A stretch of 64,000 nucleotides of DNA, taken from assembly GCA_003864495.1 (NCBI GenBank), contig ML133495.1, positions 671,294 through 735,293 on the forward strand, written 5' to 3'. This document shows positions 1 to 12,414 of the stretch, in pieces (position 1 is the first letter of the stretch; every line of letters starts with the position of its first letter). The notes beneath the pieces were generated by a model. It saw nothing but the letters and a program-made list of their open reading frames with translations. It was not told the origin of the DNA and made no database searches. The DNA comes from Nemopilema nomurai (lineage: Eukaryota > Cnidaria > Scyphozoa > Rhizostomeae > Rhizostomatidae). The translations under genes and the position numbers were made by a program.

Positions 1-164
1 GCGACCATAATATCTCTTCAAAGTCACACTGCGCTTATTCTAGACAGCGAACTGAGATTATGTCCAATCTGTCTCTGGTACATTTACCCCAATATTTTCC
101 CTTGGGCCATTTATTTTTAAGGCCTTATTATTACCCATTCACGGTTAAACTGTTGCTATTCCAG

Positions 165-296
165 GTTTGTGACAGCCACTTTGCCAAATCACCGTCTGGC
201 ATTCACACGGATAAATCAATAAACCTTGTTTATGTTTGTAATGGAGACGTCCAAAGTGATATTGGCTCTAAAGCTGAGGCTAGCAGTGCAAAATAG
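165..296 (+). CDS. possible 3'-terminal exon of an upstream gene
   Basis: A pyrimidine-rich tract ending in CAG (161-164) is followed by 43 open codons and a TAG stop at 294-296. The peptide begins VCDSHFAKSPSGIHTDKS and ends GSKAEASSAK, which is polar and balanced in composition and could be the C-terminal tail of a protein encoded to the left of the window. I do not recognise a family. It could equally be chance open sequence; transcript data or the adjoining contig would decide. Confidence 0.3.
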   Translation, partial: VCDSHFAKSPSGIHTDKSINLVYVCNGDVQSDIGSKAEASSAK

Positions 297-1251
297 ATGT
301 GTTTTTTTATTGAATTTAGATTGAATGTGTGTTGGATGCTAATTTTTTGTCGTTTCTTTGCTTCAAATTTGATCGATGGATTTATCGAATGTTGTTGGGT
401 TGTGAGGGTCGTCCATTTACTTTCGATTCATTAATGGAAAAGTCCCGGAATAGTCAGCTCGTACCGAATCGTCCAGTTTTAACATTTGGTTTCAATTAAA
501 GTTGATGTGAAAGTTTTAGTCATTTATTGACCGGTCATTAATCTAAGAGCAAGGAAATTCAAGGTAGCAATCCAACATGTTGCTTTACCCCAGATGCGAT
601 GCAACTAAACAACATTCTGTCAGGTTTGACGGTGACAATCAAACTGATGGTGACAGACTTGGTCATCACCTGTCTGACCACACTTTTCGATGTGTGTATA
701 TTCTGACGAGTGTATGACGAAAAAGAAGTGTACATTAAAATCAGCAACATTAAAGTTGCACAGCAACTGCAATCGGACTTCAGAATGCTGCTCTGTAGGT
801 CTACCAAGTAATATGTGACTGCTTCAAGCTCTTTCACGTGACCTACTAAATTCCAAAGCCAGCCATGTTTTGATTTGATTGTCCTGCTATAGATTGATTT
901 CAAATGCTTGTCAGAGGGAGTGAGATCTCACACTGTTCCTCAGTAACTGGTACTGGGTAGGTATTAATGATTTTTGTGTGATAAAGAGGATGAATATTTA
1001 ATTCATACCCTCGAGCTTTGTCCAAGTAAATTTTGAACATTTTTCATTACAATTTTCGAGCATAAGCTCATTTCCTCAATCTCATCTGAAGTTGCCGTAT
1101 AAGAAACTCCAACTCTGTACATGATGAAAGCGGAAAGGGAAATCACCTTTGACCCAAACGGCAAGCCTCTTGTTGAGAATGAGGTTGTAAAGAATCGGTG
1201 AAGTATCAAAACGACATTTGACCGACGAAAGTTGATAACAAGTGGCCAATA
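297..1251. other. intergenic, upstream of the SLC49A3-like gene
   Basis: No coding exon is visible. The stretch contains one copy of a roughly 240-bp dispersed element (about 557-800, listed separately) and AT-rich unique sequence. The promoter and 5' UTR of the SLC49A3-like gene must lie here or in an unseen upstream exon; I see no convincing TATA box. Confidence 0.5.
557..800 (+). repeat. dispersed repeat copy A, inverted partner of copy B at 6106-6335
   Basis: The sequence from GGTAGCAATCC (563) to CAGAATGCTG (790) matches the reverse complement of 6106-6329 over nearly its full length, with scattered substitutions and small indels. Shared blocks include GACCAAGTCTGTCACC and CAAACCTGACAGAATG, read on the opposite strand here. 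Size, non-coding nature and dispersal suggest a MITE or SINE-like element. I cannot identify terminal inverted repeats or a target-site duplication with certainty. A 114-codon minus-strand open frame covers it but is most simply a by-product. Confidence 0.75.
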
Positions 1252-4200
1252 ATGGAAGAAATTAAGCCCCTTTTAACACATCGTTATGCTACCTACAAAC
1301 GTCGATGGTTTATGTTGTCAGTTGTGATGATCTATAACATTTCAAATGCTATGGTGAGTTAGTTTGGTTACAAGAAGGCCTTTGTCAAACAGAATGTTGC
1401 GAACGAACGATTCCACCTCTCTTTGAGTTATCGAATGATAACTATTCTTTTACCTTCTTTATGGAAACTTTTGTCAAATGAACAAATTTCCATCACTTCA
1501 CTTGTAAGATCTTTATTTTCGAGATTCATTTTTGAATTTTTCACATTATCCGGGTACGTATTGGTTCCATAAAAGAAGAAGCTGCTTTCAATGTATTGTA
1601 AACATTAACTTTCTTCCATGCTTTATTACGTTTTTATCAGGAAAATAAATATGCGAACACTAAGTTCTTTATTTCCATTTTAGAATTCATTACTTTTTCC
1701 ATTTATTGTGATTTGTTAACCTATAACTTTGTATGTTATATCGTTTTCTAATCATTCACCAGATCTGGATATCATATGCTTCAATTGCTAATGTTGCATC
1801 AATCTACTACAATGTTTCTGAGGACAAAGTAAACTGGTTTTCGCTGGTTTTCTTCTTCTTCTCTGTTGTATGTGCACTGCCTGCTTTCTGGCTTATTGAT
1901 ACATATGGACTAAGGACTGGGGTAATGTATAGTAACATCCTCTAAATTATTATTTGCAAGTGAACCTTACCCTAATTTACAAAGAGCTTTGGACTAGCAG
2001 TTTTTTAAAAGGTGTCTGTCCTGTCTTTACTAAAGGCATTGCATTATTATTATATTTATTTATAATCATGTAATTATGATGCTCATTTTGATATTTCACA
2101 ATGTTAAGAATGATTGTCACTGTCAAGGTATACAACTAAACTTTAAAAGAGCAGAAGAAATTATCAGGAACGGAATGGAAAGTGTCTTAAATGAAGCATT
2201 TTGAAGTTTTGACCAGTACTAAAGCAATTTATCCAACTAGCTTGGTCCTAAAATGTATTTTTACTACTTTTCCTTTCAGCTTTTTTTCTAAAGTGATAAT
2301 GTCTAGTTGTAATTTTTTGCCAATTTTATCTCTGGTAAATCATTTATTCTGAGTGTATCATTTATTCATTATTGCTTTGTTATTGTATAATGCCTGATTT
2401 TGAAGACTCCATTTCTATTCCAGTTACTTATAGGGACATGGATAAATGCTAGTGGGTGCATAGTTAGATTGCTAGCTTCTTTTGTGGTGCACTTGGAAGG
2501 GAGATTTTGGGTTGCACTGGCTGGACAGGCTATTTGTTCATGTAGCCAGCCAATAATATTAGCAATCCCTACTAAATTGGCTGCTCTTTGGTTTGCCGAT
2601 AATGAAAGAACTTTGGCAAACACATTTGCCTCTTTAGGTAAGGAAATTAATTTCCCTTTACAAGTTACACAAACAACATAACTTAACATAAAGTAACTCA
2701 TGTTTAACTCATTGATTGGAAAAATAAATAATCTAGTTGTTTTGACAAGGAGGTGATAAGAAACCCAAAGGGAGAGTTATCAACAGAAAATTGCGAAAAG
2801 CCATTTTCAAGATCTCTGTGATTTGCTAGAAAAGTTTCTCATTATGTTTTTGTGGTGATTTGGTGTGTGGTCAAGTTTATTATTACAAATCTTAATGCAA
2901 TGTTTTTCTCCCTAGCAAACCCACTTGGCGTTTTGATTGCAAGTGCCCTTTCACCAATAATTGTAAAGGAGCCTACTGACATAAAATTAATGGTAATGCT
3001 TTTCTTCTGCATTTATGATATATTATTTGGTATATAATGGAAACTACCTACAAAAGACACTCTCTTGACCCTTGTCTGAATCAATACAGAAGCTCCTAAT
3101 ACGTTAGACACATCACCTTCCGATAAATTAGGGACACAAGTTTTAAGCAAAGGACTCAAGGTGAATGATGTCACCTGCTCACTGACACTTCAAACAAATT
3201 TTGTTGAGAATTATGTTGAAGAAAATAAAAAGTCATCCTATGCAAGTGTCACTGCTGCGACAGTCCTTTAGACAGATTTGAATATTGGCAAGGGAAAAGA
3301 CCCCTGTCAAACCACTACTAAGTTATATACAGCCAACCATAGGGTGATTTTCTGTATAAAAATATTTTGGTTTTGACGCCAAGTTGACATCCATATGAAT
3401 GTAACCACAACATGACTAATCTAGCACAGGCCACGGAAAAGCATTTATATCCATCATCATCCACCTAGAGAATTATTTTCATATGTGCCAAAATGTCATG
3501 TCTCTTCTTTATTGATTGTTGTTCTGCATAATTAGAGGGTTCTGGTTATCTAAACTCAAAAATTGGGCCTCAGACAGCCCAGACTATTTTCTGTCTTTTA
3601 TCATCGCAGAACTTTCCAATTTTCTAATTTTTTAAGGGAACTTGAATCTAGAAGTCTTGTTGTGGACAGGTGGGGTCACACCACCCTGGATCTGCCTCAG
3701 AATTCACATTATTTTAAATTTCCACAATTTGAACAGGTTTTGCTTTTTTTTCTACAGTAATGACTCTTGCGTTCCTGTCCCCACAGTGCCCTCCTGTTTT
3801 TGAGTCTTGATTCTTGGGCACATTTCAGTGATGGGGGAAAGAAATAAACCTGAGAATGCAAATTGTGGTCAGTAGTCATAGACTTTATATACTTATAGAC
3901 TTTGAAGCTATGGGGTGCTAAGTTATATTTTCGTAACCAATTCCTTTCTATCTTGACAGCTTTTGGTATTTAGCGTACCAGCCATCCTTGGTGCTTTTAT
4001 GACAACTTTTGGTGTTTGTTCCGATGCCCCACCAACACCACCATCGGCTTCAGCGCATCTCATCTCAGAGCCCTTCTTCAAAGGTGTCAAAATGGTAATA
4101 TGAATAAAATTCTCTCTTGAATCATTGCAAGAACCCAGTTACGCTATTGTTGTCAACTGCAAAATGATTGCAAAGCCGTTTTACTTTGTTCTAAACCTAA

Positions 4201-6695
4201 TTCCAAACCTAAACATCTTTATTGTGAAAAGCTGAATTTCAACCACTGTGAAAGCTGATGTTTTCAAGATTTGTTCTGTTTCGAGTTTGTTCTGGTTAAC
4301 TTGTAATGTTTTATGTAAAATGCTCACTGTAAAGATATGTGTTAATCATATAAACTCATACTAACGTGGATGTACACTTCTGACAGGCATTGAAGAGCCG
4401 TTCCTTCATACTGTTGATGTTTGTTTTTGGGTTTGGAGTGGCTCTGTTCAGCACAATCACTTCCCTACTCGAACAGATCATTTGCCCAAAGGGATACAAC
4501 AATGTGAGTCCCTTCAAATCTAACTTGAGTTGAGTTGAATTGAACTGCAACAGCTATGGCTTTTTCTAGCCAAGTTTTTACAAAGCGAAATATCTTCAAG
4601 GCATTCTTGAGCTTTCTACGTAACACTTTTTTGGTTATGAATTATCGAAATACAGGCCCTGAATTTACAAGCATGAAGTTACAGATTTAGTTGGGATTTC
4701 ATTGACATTTTCTTACAAATAGTTTCTTTATAAATTGTACAATTTATTGGTCTTTGCCCTTACATATTCATGTCTAATAGACAAACTTCTTTTCAATTTT
4801 CTGCGTTTTCAAAACCACCCCTATTTCTTTGAACAGAGGCTGTCTTCACTAGGTCTGCCCATTTTTGTGCTCGTCTCTCTTTCATATATAATTTTCATTA
4901 GAATTCATCATTATTGGAATGGTGGATTAAAGGTTTATAGATTTCTGGAAAGCAACATTTTTGTCACCACGCATTGTGTATGGTGGTGATTTTTGCAGTG
5001 ACAGATTTTAAATGTTCGAGTAGCAATAAAATGGGGAACCGTGAGAATACACCCTTCTGCTATATGGTTGCGAAAGCTATGAGCTCTATCTTCAAACAAT
5101 GAATTGGCTCTATGTTTAGGGACATGTCTTTACCATACGAAAATATGAAAGACAACGAATGTTAGACTATTTGTTTCGAAGTGTTTTGCCCTGTCCTTGC
5201 CGGTCTCGTCAAAAGTTGCGTACGATTTTAATAAATTAGTTCATTAATAGATTCAAAATCGTTGAACACGCTTGTTTTGTAGGCTTAGTTCTTAAAGTAG
5301 AAAATATCTTGTAGAAGTTTTCACTTTGCAGGATAAAGCAATCTTTTCACCTTCTGTTCCCTTTCAGGATATAGCTGGCCTTTGTGGTGCATTGGTTATT
5401 GTTGGTGGCCTAATCTTCTCAGGAGTAGCCAGTGTTTATGTGGACAGGACGAAAAGGTTTGAAGAGACAGCAAAAGTTATGATGCTATTGGCCGCCATTG
5501 TTGCTTGCCTCTTACTTGTGGTGAGTTGTGTGTTCAAAGTCCTATATGCTTTCTGCTGTTCTGATGGTCTGAAAGTTCCTTATCAAATTTCATTGCTTCT
5601 AAGACCTTAAAAAATTTAGTATCATTTACACTCCATTGGTATCAAAGCTGCTCTTTATAGAAAGTTGATCCTCTAGAAGCTTCCGTTTTTATACAACGTA
5701 AGATGTATAGACTCATTTTTTAACCTTGCTGAAGACCACAAGTTAACCGAGAGCTGCTTTTTTATTTACAACAGAGCACAAGTCTGTTCAATCAAACTGC
5801 ATTACTTTGCGTCGTGTTTTTCCTGTTCGGAGGAACCTGTCTCGGCGTGGCTCCCATTTGCCTCGAACTTGGCGTCGAATGTACGTACCCCGTCGATGAA
5901 GCTACAAGTTCCGGATTGCAGTGGATGTTTGGGTACATTTTTTTTACAAATGTCGTGGCTGCTTTTATGTATTATTTGTCGTATGTTTGAAATTTCTGTA
6001 ATGATGTGGTAAACTTTGCAGCTGCTCGGTTAAAGCTTGAAGATCTTTCTTAAACAGATGCTGCGATTTTACCACAGAGCCATAGTGGCTGATAGGCCCA
6101 AAGTGCAGCATTCTGAAGTCCGATTGCAGCTACTGTGTAACTTTGCTATTGTTGATTTTAAAGTAAACTTCTTTTTCGTCTGACACTCATCAGAGTAAAT
6201 ACACATCAAAAAGTGGGGTCAGATGATGACCAAGTCTGTCACCATCAGTTTGATTGTCACCGTCAAACCTGACAGAATGTTGTTTAGTTGCTTCGCATCT
6301 GAGGCAAGGCAGCGTTTTGGATTGCTACCTTGAATACGCCTTACTTTAGTTTGATGAACAGGCGTGATATTTCCCACTTCTTTCTTTGCAGACAATTTAT
6401 TGGAGTGTTCTTAATGATTTGCCTTCCTGAGTTGGGGACGAAACTGACGCCAGAAGAGCAACTTCATTCTGTTTGCGACCTGCCCGGCAGCAGCAGCAAG
6501 CTAGATTCAAAGGACTTATCCAAGGCCCTGATCGCAACCACCGCCATATTGATCGTTATCGTCCTGTCGTTCGTCTTTGGATTTAAGGCGGAGTACAAGA
6601 GACTGTATGCTGAAATCGAGGCAAAAGCAACAAAGTCTTTTTACAGTGACAGTGCTGACGGACAAGAAGTTAATGATTTTGTACAGCAGGAGTAA
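1252..6695 (+). CDS. SLC49A3: SLC49A3/MFSD7-like major facilitator transporter
   Basis: Nine coding exons join in frame to a 472-residue multi-pass membrane protein: 1252-1353, 1763-1921, 2424-2637, 2916-2992, 3960-4094, 4387-4503, 5368-5520, 5775-5932 and 6392-6695. Every intron has GT..AG ends and phases match. The start ATG has A at -3 and G at +4. The opening TYKRRWFMLSVVMIYNISNA, the segment KLAALWFADNERTLANTFAS followed by ANPLGVL, the loop PPTPPSA and the C-terminal YKRLYAEIE resemble vertebrate SLC49A3 (MFSD7), a member of the family that includes the FLVCR heme/choline carriers and DIRC2. About twelve membrane helices are expected in the plasma or an internal membrane. The substrate of SLC49A3 is not established, so transport of heme, choline or another small molecule would be inference. 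The last intron carries repeat copy B about 60 bp before exon 9. FLVCR1/2 orthology is the alternative, but the PPTPPSA loop favours SLC49A3. Confidence 0.88.
6106..6335 (-). repeat. dispersed repeat copy B, in the last intron of SLC49A3
   Basis: This is the inverted partner of copy A at 557-800. It runs from CAGCATTCTGAAGTCCG to GGATTGCTACCTTGAAT and lies entirely inside intron 8, ending about 56 bp before exon 9 starts. Similarity appears to be well above 80 percent by eye. A short related block (TTTTCGTCGGATACTCATC) occurs near 23028 in a TEX10 intron, so the family probably has more members. Confidence 0.75.
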
Positions 6696-8679
6696 GTAAC
6701 GAGCTCGTTACGAGAAAGTAACGAGAATTAATGAATTCCATTCGATTTTTAAGGGTGGTCATGGCTTTTCCTTACGCGGATGCAGTGTAACTGAAATGTT
6801 GCAACAATATTAGTAATGAAATTGATATTTGAATTACACGGTTAAATTAATGAATAGTTTATATATGACCTTGAAATTTGCATTTACAAGTACCTAAAAA
6901 TGATAGAAACACTTTTTGATGCAGTGATGTGAAGTAAAATCAAATGATGTAATATAATTTATAATGCAAAGTAACCGCATTTATTAATTTTGTACACTTC
7001 GTATTCATATTACATTTTACATCAGAAATCCATTTATTTTGTACAAGAAATTCGTATACTCTTTTAGTTGTATCTTAAATCAATTAGGTCTTGAATTGTT
7101 GTATATTGAATTTGTTCATCTTTAGTCATAAAATTTCATGAAGAAGCCCGTAGACAATACATGGTATAGAAGACCCCGCGTAAGAGAGAACGAAGTACTT
7201 TTGTATAATAGACTAAACACTAGATGCTAGGTAGTGTACAAGAAGGCCAAGGTGAATCAACAACTAAATCAAGAAATAATATCACATCATATAATATCAC
7301 AAGAAGAAGATTTTGCCAATTCTTTGCTCAGGATTGGTTTCCAAAAGATTGCTCCCTGGACCCTGTACAATGACAATACAACACAATACAACACCCACAA
7401 GTGTTTGAAAAGCCAACATATCGCATCATCAATATTTGTTTATACTTTGAAAATAAGAATCTAGTGACGAAAGAAAAACTGTTTAATTGATTTTGTATGC
7501 ATAAAGTTATAAAAGATTCGCAGTTTATTTATATCTTGTAATTAATCTTAGGTGATTTGCTTGGATAATTAATGCTTTGTAATAATGAATCGTTTGAAAG
7601 TTGCTTTATCATTCTGAAGCAATATGTAAAACCTTCTGAATATAACCATCAGTAAATTTCTTATATTCATAGAACTTTTTAAATTTTCTATTTCATATAC
7701 ATGAAATTTCAGTTTTGATTATCATGAAGGGGAGGCGACTGTTTAATTAGCAGGTGAATTTGCGACTGGTGTTTCTATACATCTACGTCATTCTTCCCGA
7801 CTCTACCCAGTCCTCTCGCTTTATGGCGCAGTCACCGCCTGCCAGCTAAGTCTTGATTTTCGAAAATTTTGAAGTACACACTGATTGCAAACTAGTTCTT
7901 TGTGGTACCGAGTTAGGTGACAAGTGACGGTGAATGGCCAATTATAGCCAATCATACGCTCTTTTTATCGCCCTCTAGTGTTTTCGATCCGCAACTGGCT
8001 ATTTGTTTTGTCAACTTTTGGTCATTTTACGAAGTTTGCTCACCCTTCGGAGTGTCTTAGTGTGCAAAAAATGGCTCCACTATTTCTAGCTTCACAATGA
8101 TTCTTTATTCAGCTTGGAGATTGACAAGTTTCCAGCTAATAGCTAATACAATTTCAGGGCAACTAAGGGATTAAGTATTTTGGTTGAGAATTCAATTTTG
8201 CGCCTATTAAAATGAATTGCAACACAAAGCTTTCTCGTTGTAAGCTACTTATACAGTCTGTATGCATGTCTGTATAATTGAGAGAGGACAATGTTGCCTA
8301 GAGCCTTGAACATTTTCTTGTTCTTTTTTAAATACAGCCTTCTTGTTTAATATAGTACAGAATTTGAATAACGAAACTTTTAATCAGCAATTCAAAAGTC
8401 CGGTCTTTGAAGTTTGTTGATGTTTGCAATCGTTTCACTGGAAGCTTTCCTCTCGGTCCCAGCCCCCTGAAGCAAACTCGATAATTTATGATGATGCAAC
8501 GAAGCTGGTGTAAAACCCTTGTCAGTCGTTTGTGTCCGGTTTTTTTGACAAGGTGAAAAAGTTTGTCCATCAAGAACAGCAGTAAGCCGGCAGATAAGAG
8601 CAACGTTGGTGCACCAGAGAGTATTTTATTTCTCGGTAATCGAACTTAAAGCATATGGGCCTAGTCCCTACTATGCAAG
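6696..8679. other. intergenic, SLC49A3 3' flank and RAB18 5' flank
   Basis: AT-rich sequence without a supported exon. The left part should contain the 3' UTR of the SLC49A3-like gene and the right part (about 8500-8679) the RAB18 promoter and 5' UTR. No tRNA, tandem repeat or mobile element was recognised. Confidence 0.5.
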
Positions 8680-8690
8680 ATGGACGATGA
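8673..8690 (+). promoter_or_regulatory. short upstream ORF overlapping the RAB18 start codon
   Basis: An ATG at 8673 opens a five-codon frame (Met-Gln-Asp-Gly-Arg) that stops at TGA 8688-8690, overlapping the RAB18 ATG at 8680 in another frame. If the transcript starts upstream of 8673, ribosomes meet this codon first, which could lower or tune RAB18 translation. Position and frame are seen; use of the ATG is inferred. Confidence 0.4.
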
Positions 8691-11331
8691 TGTGTTAACT
8701 ACGCTGAAAATACTGATAATCGGAGAGAGCGCTGTCGGAAAATCTAGGTAATTGATGTCTGGGTTTTTTCTACTCTGTGGTTTCCAAGTAAAGATTTTTG
8801 GTTGATTGATTTTTCAGCAAAGTTTTGTTTTTGATTGCAATCAAACTTGTTTAGCTGACGATTCATCATTGGCCAATCATTGAGAGAGATTCTTGCCTTG
8901 TCAATAAGTTATTTAAAGAATCAGAAGATATTCGTAAAAGGGCATGAACTATAAAAAAGTGCACTTTCTTCTGCAACTAAAACTTGCTCCCATCTTGTTA
9001 TATATTTATGTCCTTTCATGCTGTCTTTTCTGGCTTTTTTATAATTATGTATCATTTCATTTCTTGTGATACTGATATTGAAGAAATCAAAAGCTGTTTA
9101 GATTCTTTTTTTCCACCTTATTTTATTTTTCATAGTTTATTGATACGCTTCGCGGATGATACATTTGACCCAGATATTGGACCAACTATTGGTAAGAAAA
9201 CATCTGTCTTTGATATTCCATCTTCTGAATTAAAGTGACCAAAACAACAAAAACTCCCATTTAAAGATTAGGTGTGATAAACATGAACAAATTTAGAGAG
9301 AGTTATTTCTTTGAAAGCAGCGGATAGCTGTAATTATTAGAGAAATAAATTTTGCTGTTTGAGCACATATTCAATTTCATATTTATTCTGCATTATATTA
9401 GAATTGTCTTGTAAGATTTAAGTGAAATCTTCTTCACCAATATAATATCAAATGCCTCAGTCTGAATGCTATATGAATGTTTTCAAAATTTTAGGTGTAG
9501 ACTTCAAAGTTAAGACAATAAGCATTGAAGGAAACAAAGCCAAACTTGCAATATGGGTAAGTTCTAAAGTAGTCATTGTTTTGGCTCAAAATTTTTGTAA
9601 ACATATATAACTGAATAGTCTATCTTTTTGATAACAACTTCAATTTATTCTCTCATTAAGGTGTTATATTTTGTATAATGCTGATAATGTTGACAATAAC
9701 ATAACATCATTTGCTTGTTTTGGTTTTATAGGATACTGCAGGCCAAGAAAGATTCAGGACATTAACCCCAAGTTATTATAGAGGTGCACAGGGAATAATT
9801 CTTGGTATGTATTTCTATATAATCTTCTATATATTAAAATTTTACACATTTAATATTTATCTAGTATGTTTGATGCTCTGGTGTCTACAGGCCAAGTAGT
9901 GAATGTTTTTAATTTGATTGAAACCTATTCTCATAGTTTGCGAACAATCCCCTGCATTTTATTTAGCATCTTTCCAATTACGAAAGAAGGAGTTTTCAAT
10001 GATTCAAAAGGATTCAGATGTATTTTATTTTTCTTGATATTCTGTGTATATCATATTCATATCTGTTCTTATCAGTATATGATGTGACAAGCAAGGATAC
10101 TTTTCTCAAATTGGAAGAATGGTTGAATGAGTGTGATACCTACACCACAAAACGAGATGTTGTTAAGATGCTGGTTGGAAACAAAATTGACAAAGTAAGT
10201 TTTGTATTATTCTCCTATTGGAATGTTACATCTCTGTCAAAATCACCAACTTGTCTTTCCAAACTGAATTAAAAACCATTAGTTTAAGTAATACATTAGA
10301 AACATATGTCTACCAAGCAACAAATCTTATGAAATACTAGCATTCCGCATGTTTTCAGCTCCATTCAGTTCAGATGTGATTTGGTAGATTATTGAACCAG
10401 TTGCTGAAATTAATTTCGTTTACAGTATGATAGCATTCTATTCCAAAATTTCTCTTCAGGTCTCCTTATTCCTCCTCTGGTTTATTGAAGGGTTGGACTC
10501 TCTGTATTGCCAGTGTTAACACGAGTAACCTCTGACTTAGTTGAGAATATACAAACCCTCTTAGCTTGCAATCACATAACCTATTTATATACATTCAGCA
10601 TTTTTGTGACTATTTTCCAATTGATTTAAGCCTGGGAGAGAGGTGACAAGGCAAGAGGGATTACAGTTCGCAAAAAGGCATGCTATGCTATTTATTGAAG
10701 CCAGGTAGGTTGATGATAAAAGCACAAGTCATTATTTTATGAAGATATATTTTCTAATTATCAAGCAAAACAAATTTGAAAGCTTTTTACTTAACTTGAG
10801 CTTAGAAGTAAGAACATCTGGTAAACCATTTCAAAAACTTTGTCACAACAACATTGTTTATTTTCAGTTGCTTTTCTTTGATACAATTTTCTTGTGAAAA
10901 TGTTACATGTTGCAATCTACTGATCACTCTGTTTGGGTGAAATGTTTTTCATAATATCCATTTGCATAAAGAATGGTCTGTATGGAAATAAAATAATTTT
11001 TCCAGTGCCAAGACTAAACATGGTGTTGAGTGTGCATTTGAAGAACTTGTTGAAAAGGTAAGGATTCAAAGATGCATTTATAAAAATTGTGCATTCTTAT
11101 TTCTATAAAAATCTTTATAAATAAGAATGAAAATAAACAAGTAGAGGAAAAAACTTTCATAGAATTTTTTATCAGTTTTTGTGCCAAAACTCAGTGTTTT
11201 GTTACTTTAATTAGATTATACAAATACCTGGCCTTTGGGAGAAAGACTCTGTGCAGGGAGGTGGAATGACCTTGAAGGAGTCTGCAGCAGGCGGTGTACA
11301 AAGCTGTGCTGGTTATTGCTCCTTAACTTAA
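8680..11331 (+). CDS. RAB18: RAB18 small GTPase
   Basis: Eight coding exons (8680-8747, 9136-9191, 9495-9556, 9732-9804, 10076-10194, 10631-10704, 11006-11057, 11215-11331) join in frame to exactly 206 residues, the same length as human RAB18. The protein opens [20 protein letters not shown] and carries the P-loop GESAVGKSS (residues 15-23), switch I with [12 protein letters not shown], the [20 protein letters not shown] switch II region, the guanine-specificity motif NKID (122-125) and EASAKT. It ends CAGYCSLT, so a single prenylatable cysteine sits four from the end, as in vertebrate RAB18. RAB18 acts on the endoplasmic reticulum and lipid droplets in membrane tethering and lipid storage. 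The only notable P-loop difference from vertebrates is Ala18 for Gly, a change also present in RAB5. Orthology is clear. Confidence 0.97.
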
Positions 11332-12414
11332 TGTCAATTATTCAACCTTATGCTGCCCAAAGTAAATCACTTCTTATCATAAATTTCTACAAGGGATGAA
11401 ATATTTAATGGTTTGTTGCATAAAAGTTTTTATATGTGAAACTTTGTTTAAAAAATATAATTGTTAAGCCAGTAAAAATTCTCGTTTGAAAAATACATTA
11501 ACAATATTACAATTTCCTCATATTTTGCTTGTCTGTCATAAAATTATTCATATAAAGTAACTTTGTAGGCTACAATGTAAAGGGTCTTCTCTATTTTGGC
11601 TAACTGATAGACAGAGATATGCAAAGCTCTCAATTACATCTGGTTTAACCAGCATTCAACCAGCAGTGTCAAAAATTGGGATAAGAAAACAAGTTTTGTT
11701 TTTGGTTGGAATGCCTAGTATCCTCTTTCTTTCAGTTATTTGCTTTTTTGTTGTCCTAGCTCTATATTTTTGTGTCAAATAGAAGATTTTGAGTGATAAT
11801 AAGGACTTAGCACATTAATTACTCCAAGTGCAATACACTATCGTAACTGCAACACAAATAGCTGCCTTCTTTCCATTAGACCTTGCTTTTTGTTTGCACT
11901 GTGTGCTGATTTTTGTTTGTTAAATCAGTGTTATCACAATCCTGTGAGTTTGTCACTGACACTGTTCTTTGTATCATTTGTATCAAACAACATTCTTAAC
12001 CACTATTATTGTCAAATATATTCAGAATATAGTTGTTAAAATAAATTTCAATTGAAAATTATTGATGTGGGATCTCCAAGGCAAAATGTCATGCTTCTGT
12101 TCAGCATATGTGACCTAATTGCATTTTGGAAAACTGAATTTGATAAATGGATATTCCCATAGATTGAATATGTGTGATGAAAAACACAGCACAGCTCCTT
12201 TTCTTGTGTTAGGTAGGCATAATGTACAGTGCATATTTCACAAATGTTGAAACCTCTTTACCCTATACTCTGCAAGCAGATTGAATCTTTTGAAAAAAGA
12301 GCAAAATACAGGATTTGGTTTTCTAATTTGCATTACTTCTAAGATACAAGCCCTATTATATAACAAAGTTTCTAATAACCATAGCCAACAATAAATTTTT
12401 GCAGGCAAAGTACT
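11332..12414. other. intergenic between convergent RAB18 and HAT1
   Basis: This holds the 3' flanks of two genes pointing toward each other. It is AT-rich with no supported exon. No repeat family was recognised. Confidence 0.5.

Noticed and set aside
559..903. 114-codon minus-strand frame
   Set aside because: It lies over dispersed repeat copy A; the matching copy B carries substitutions and indels that do not preserve a protein.
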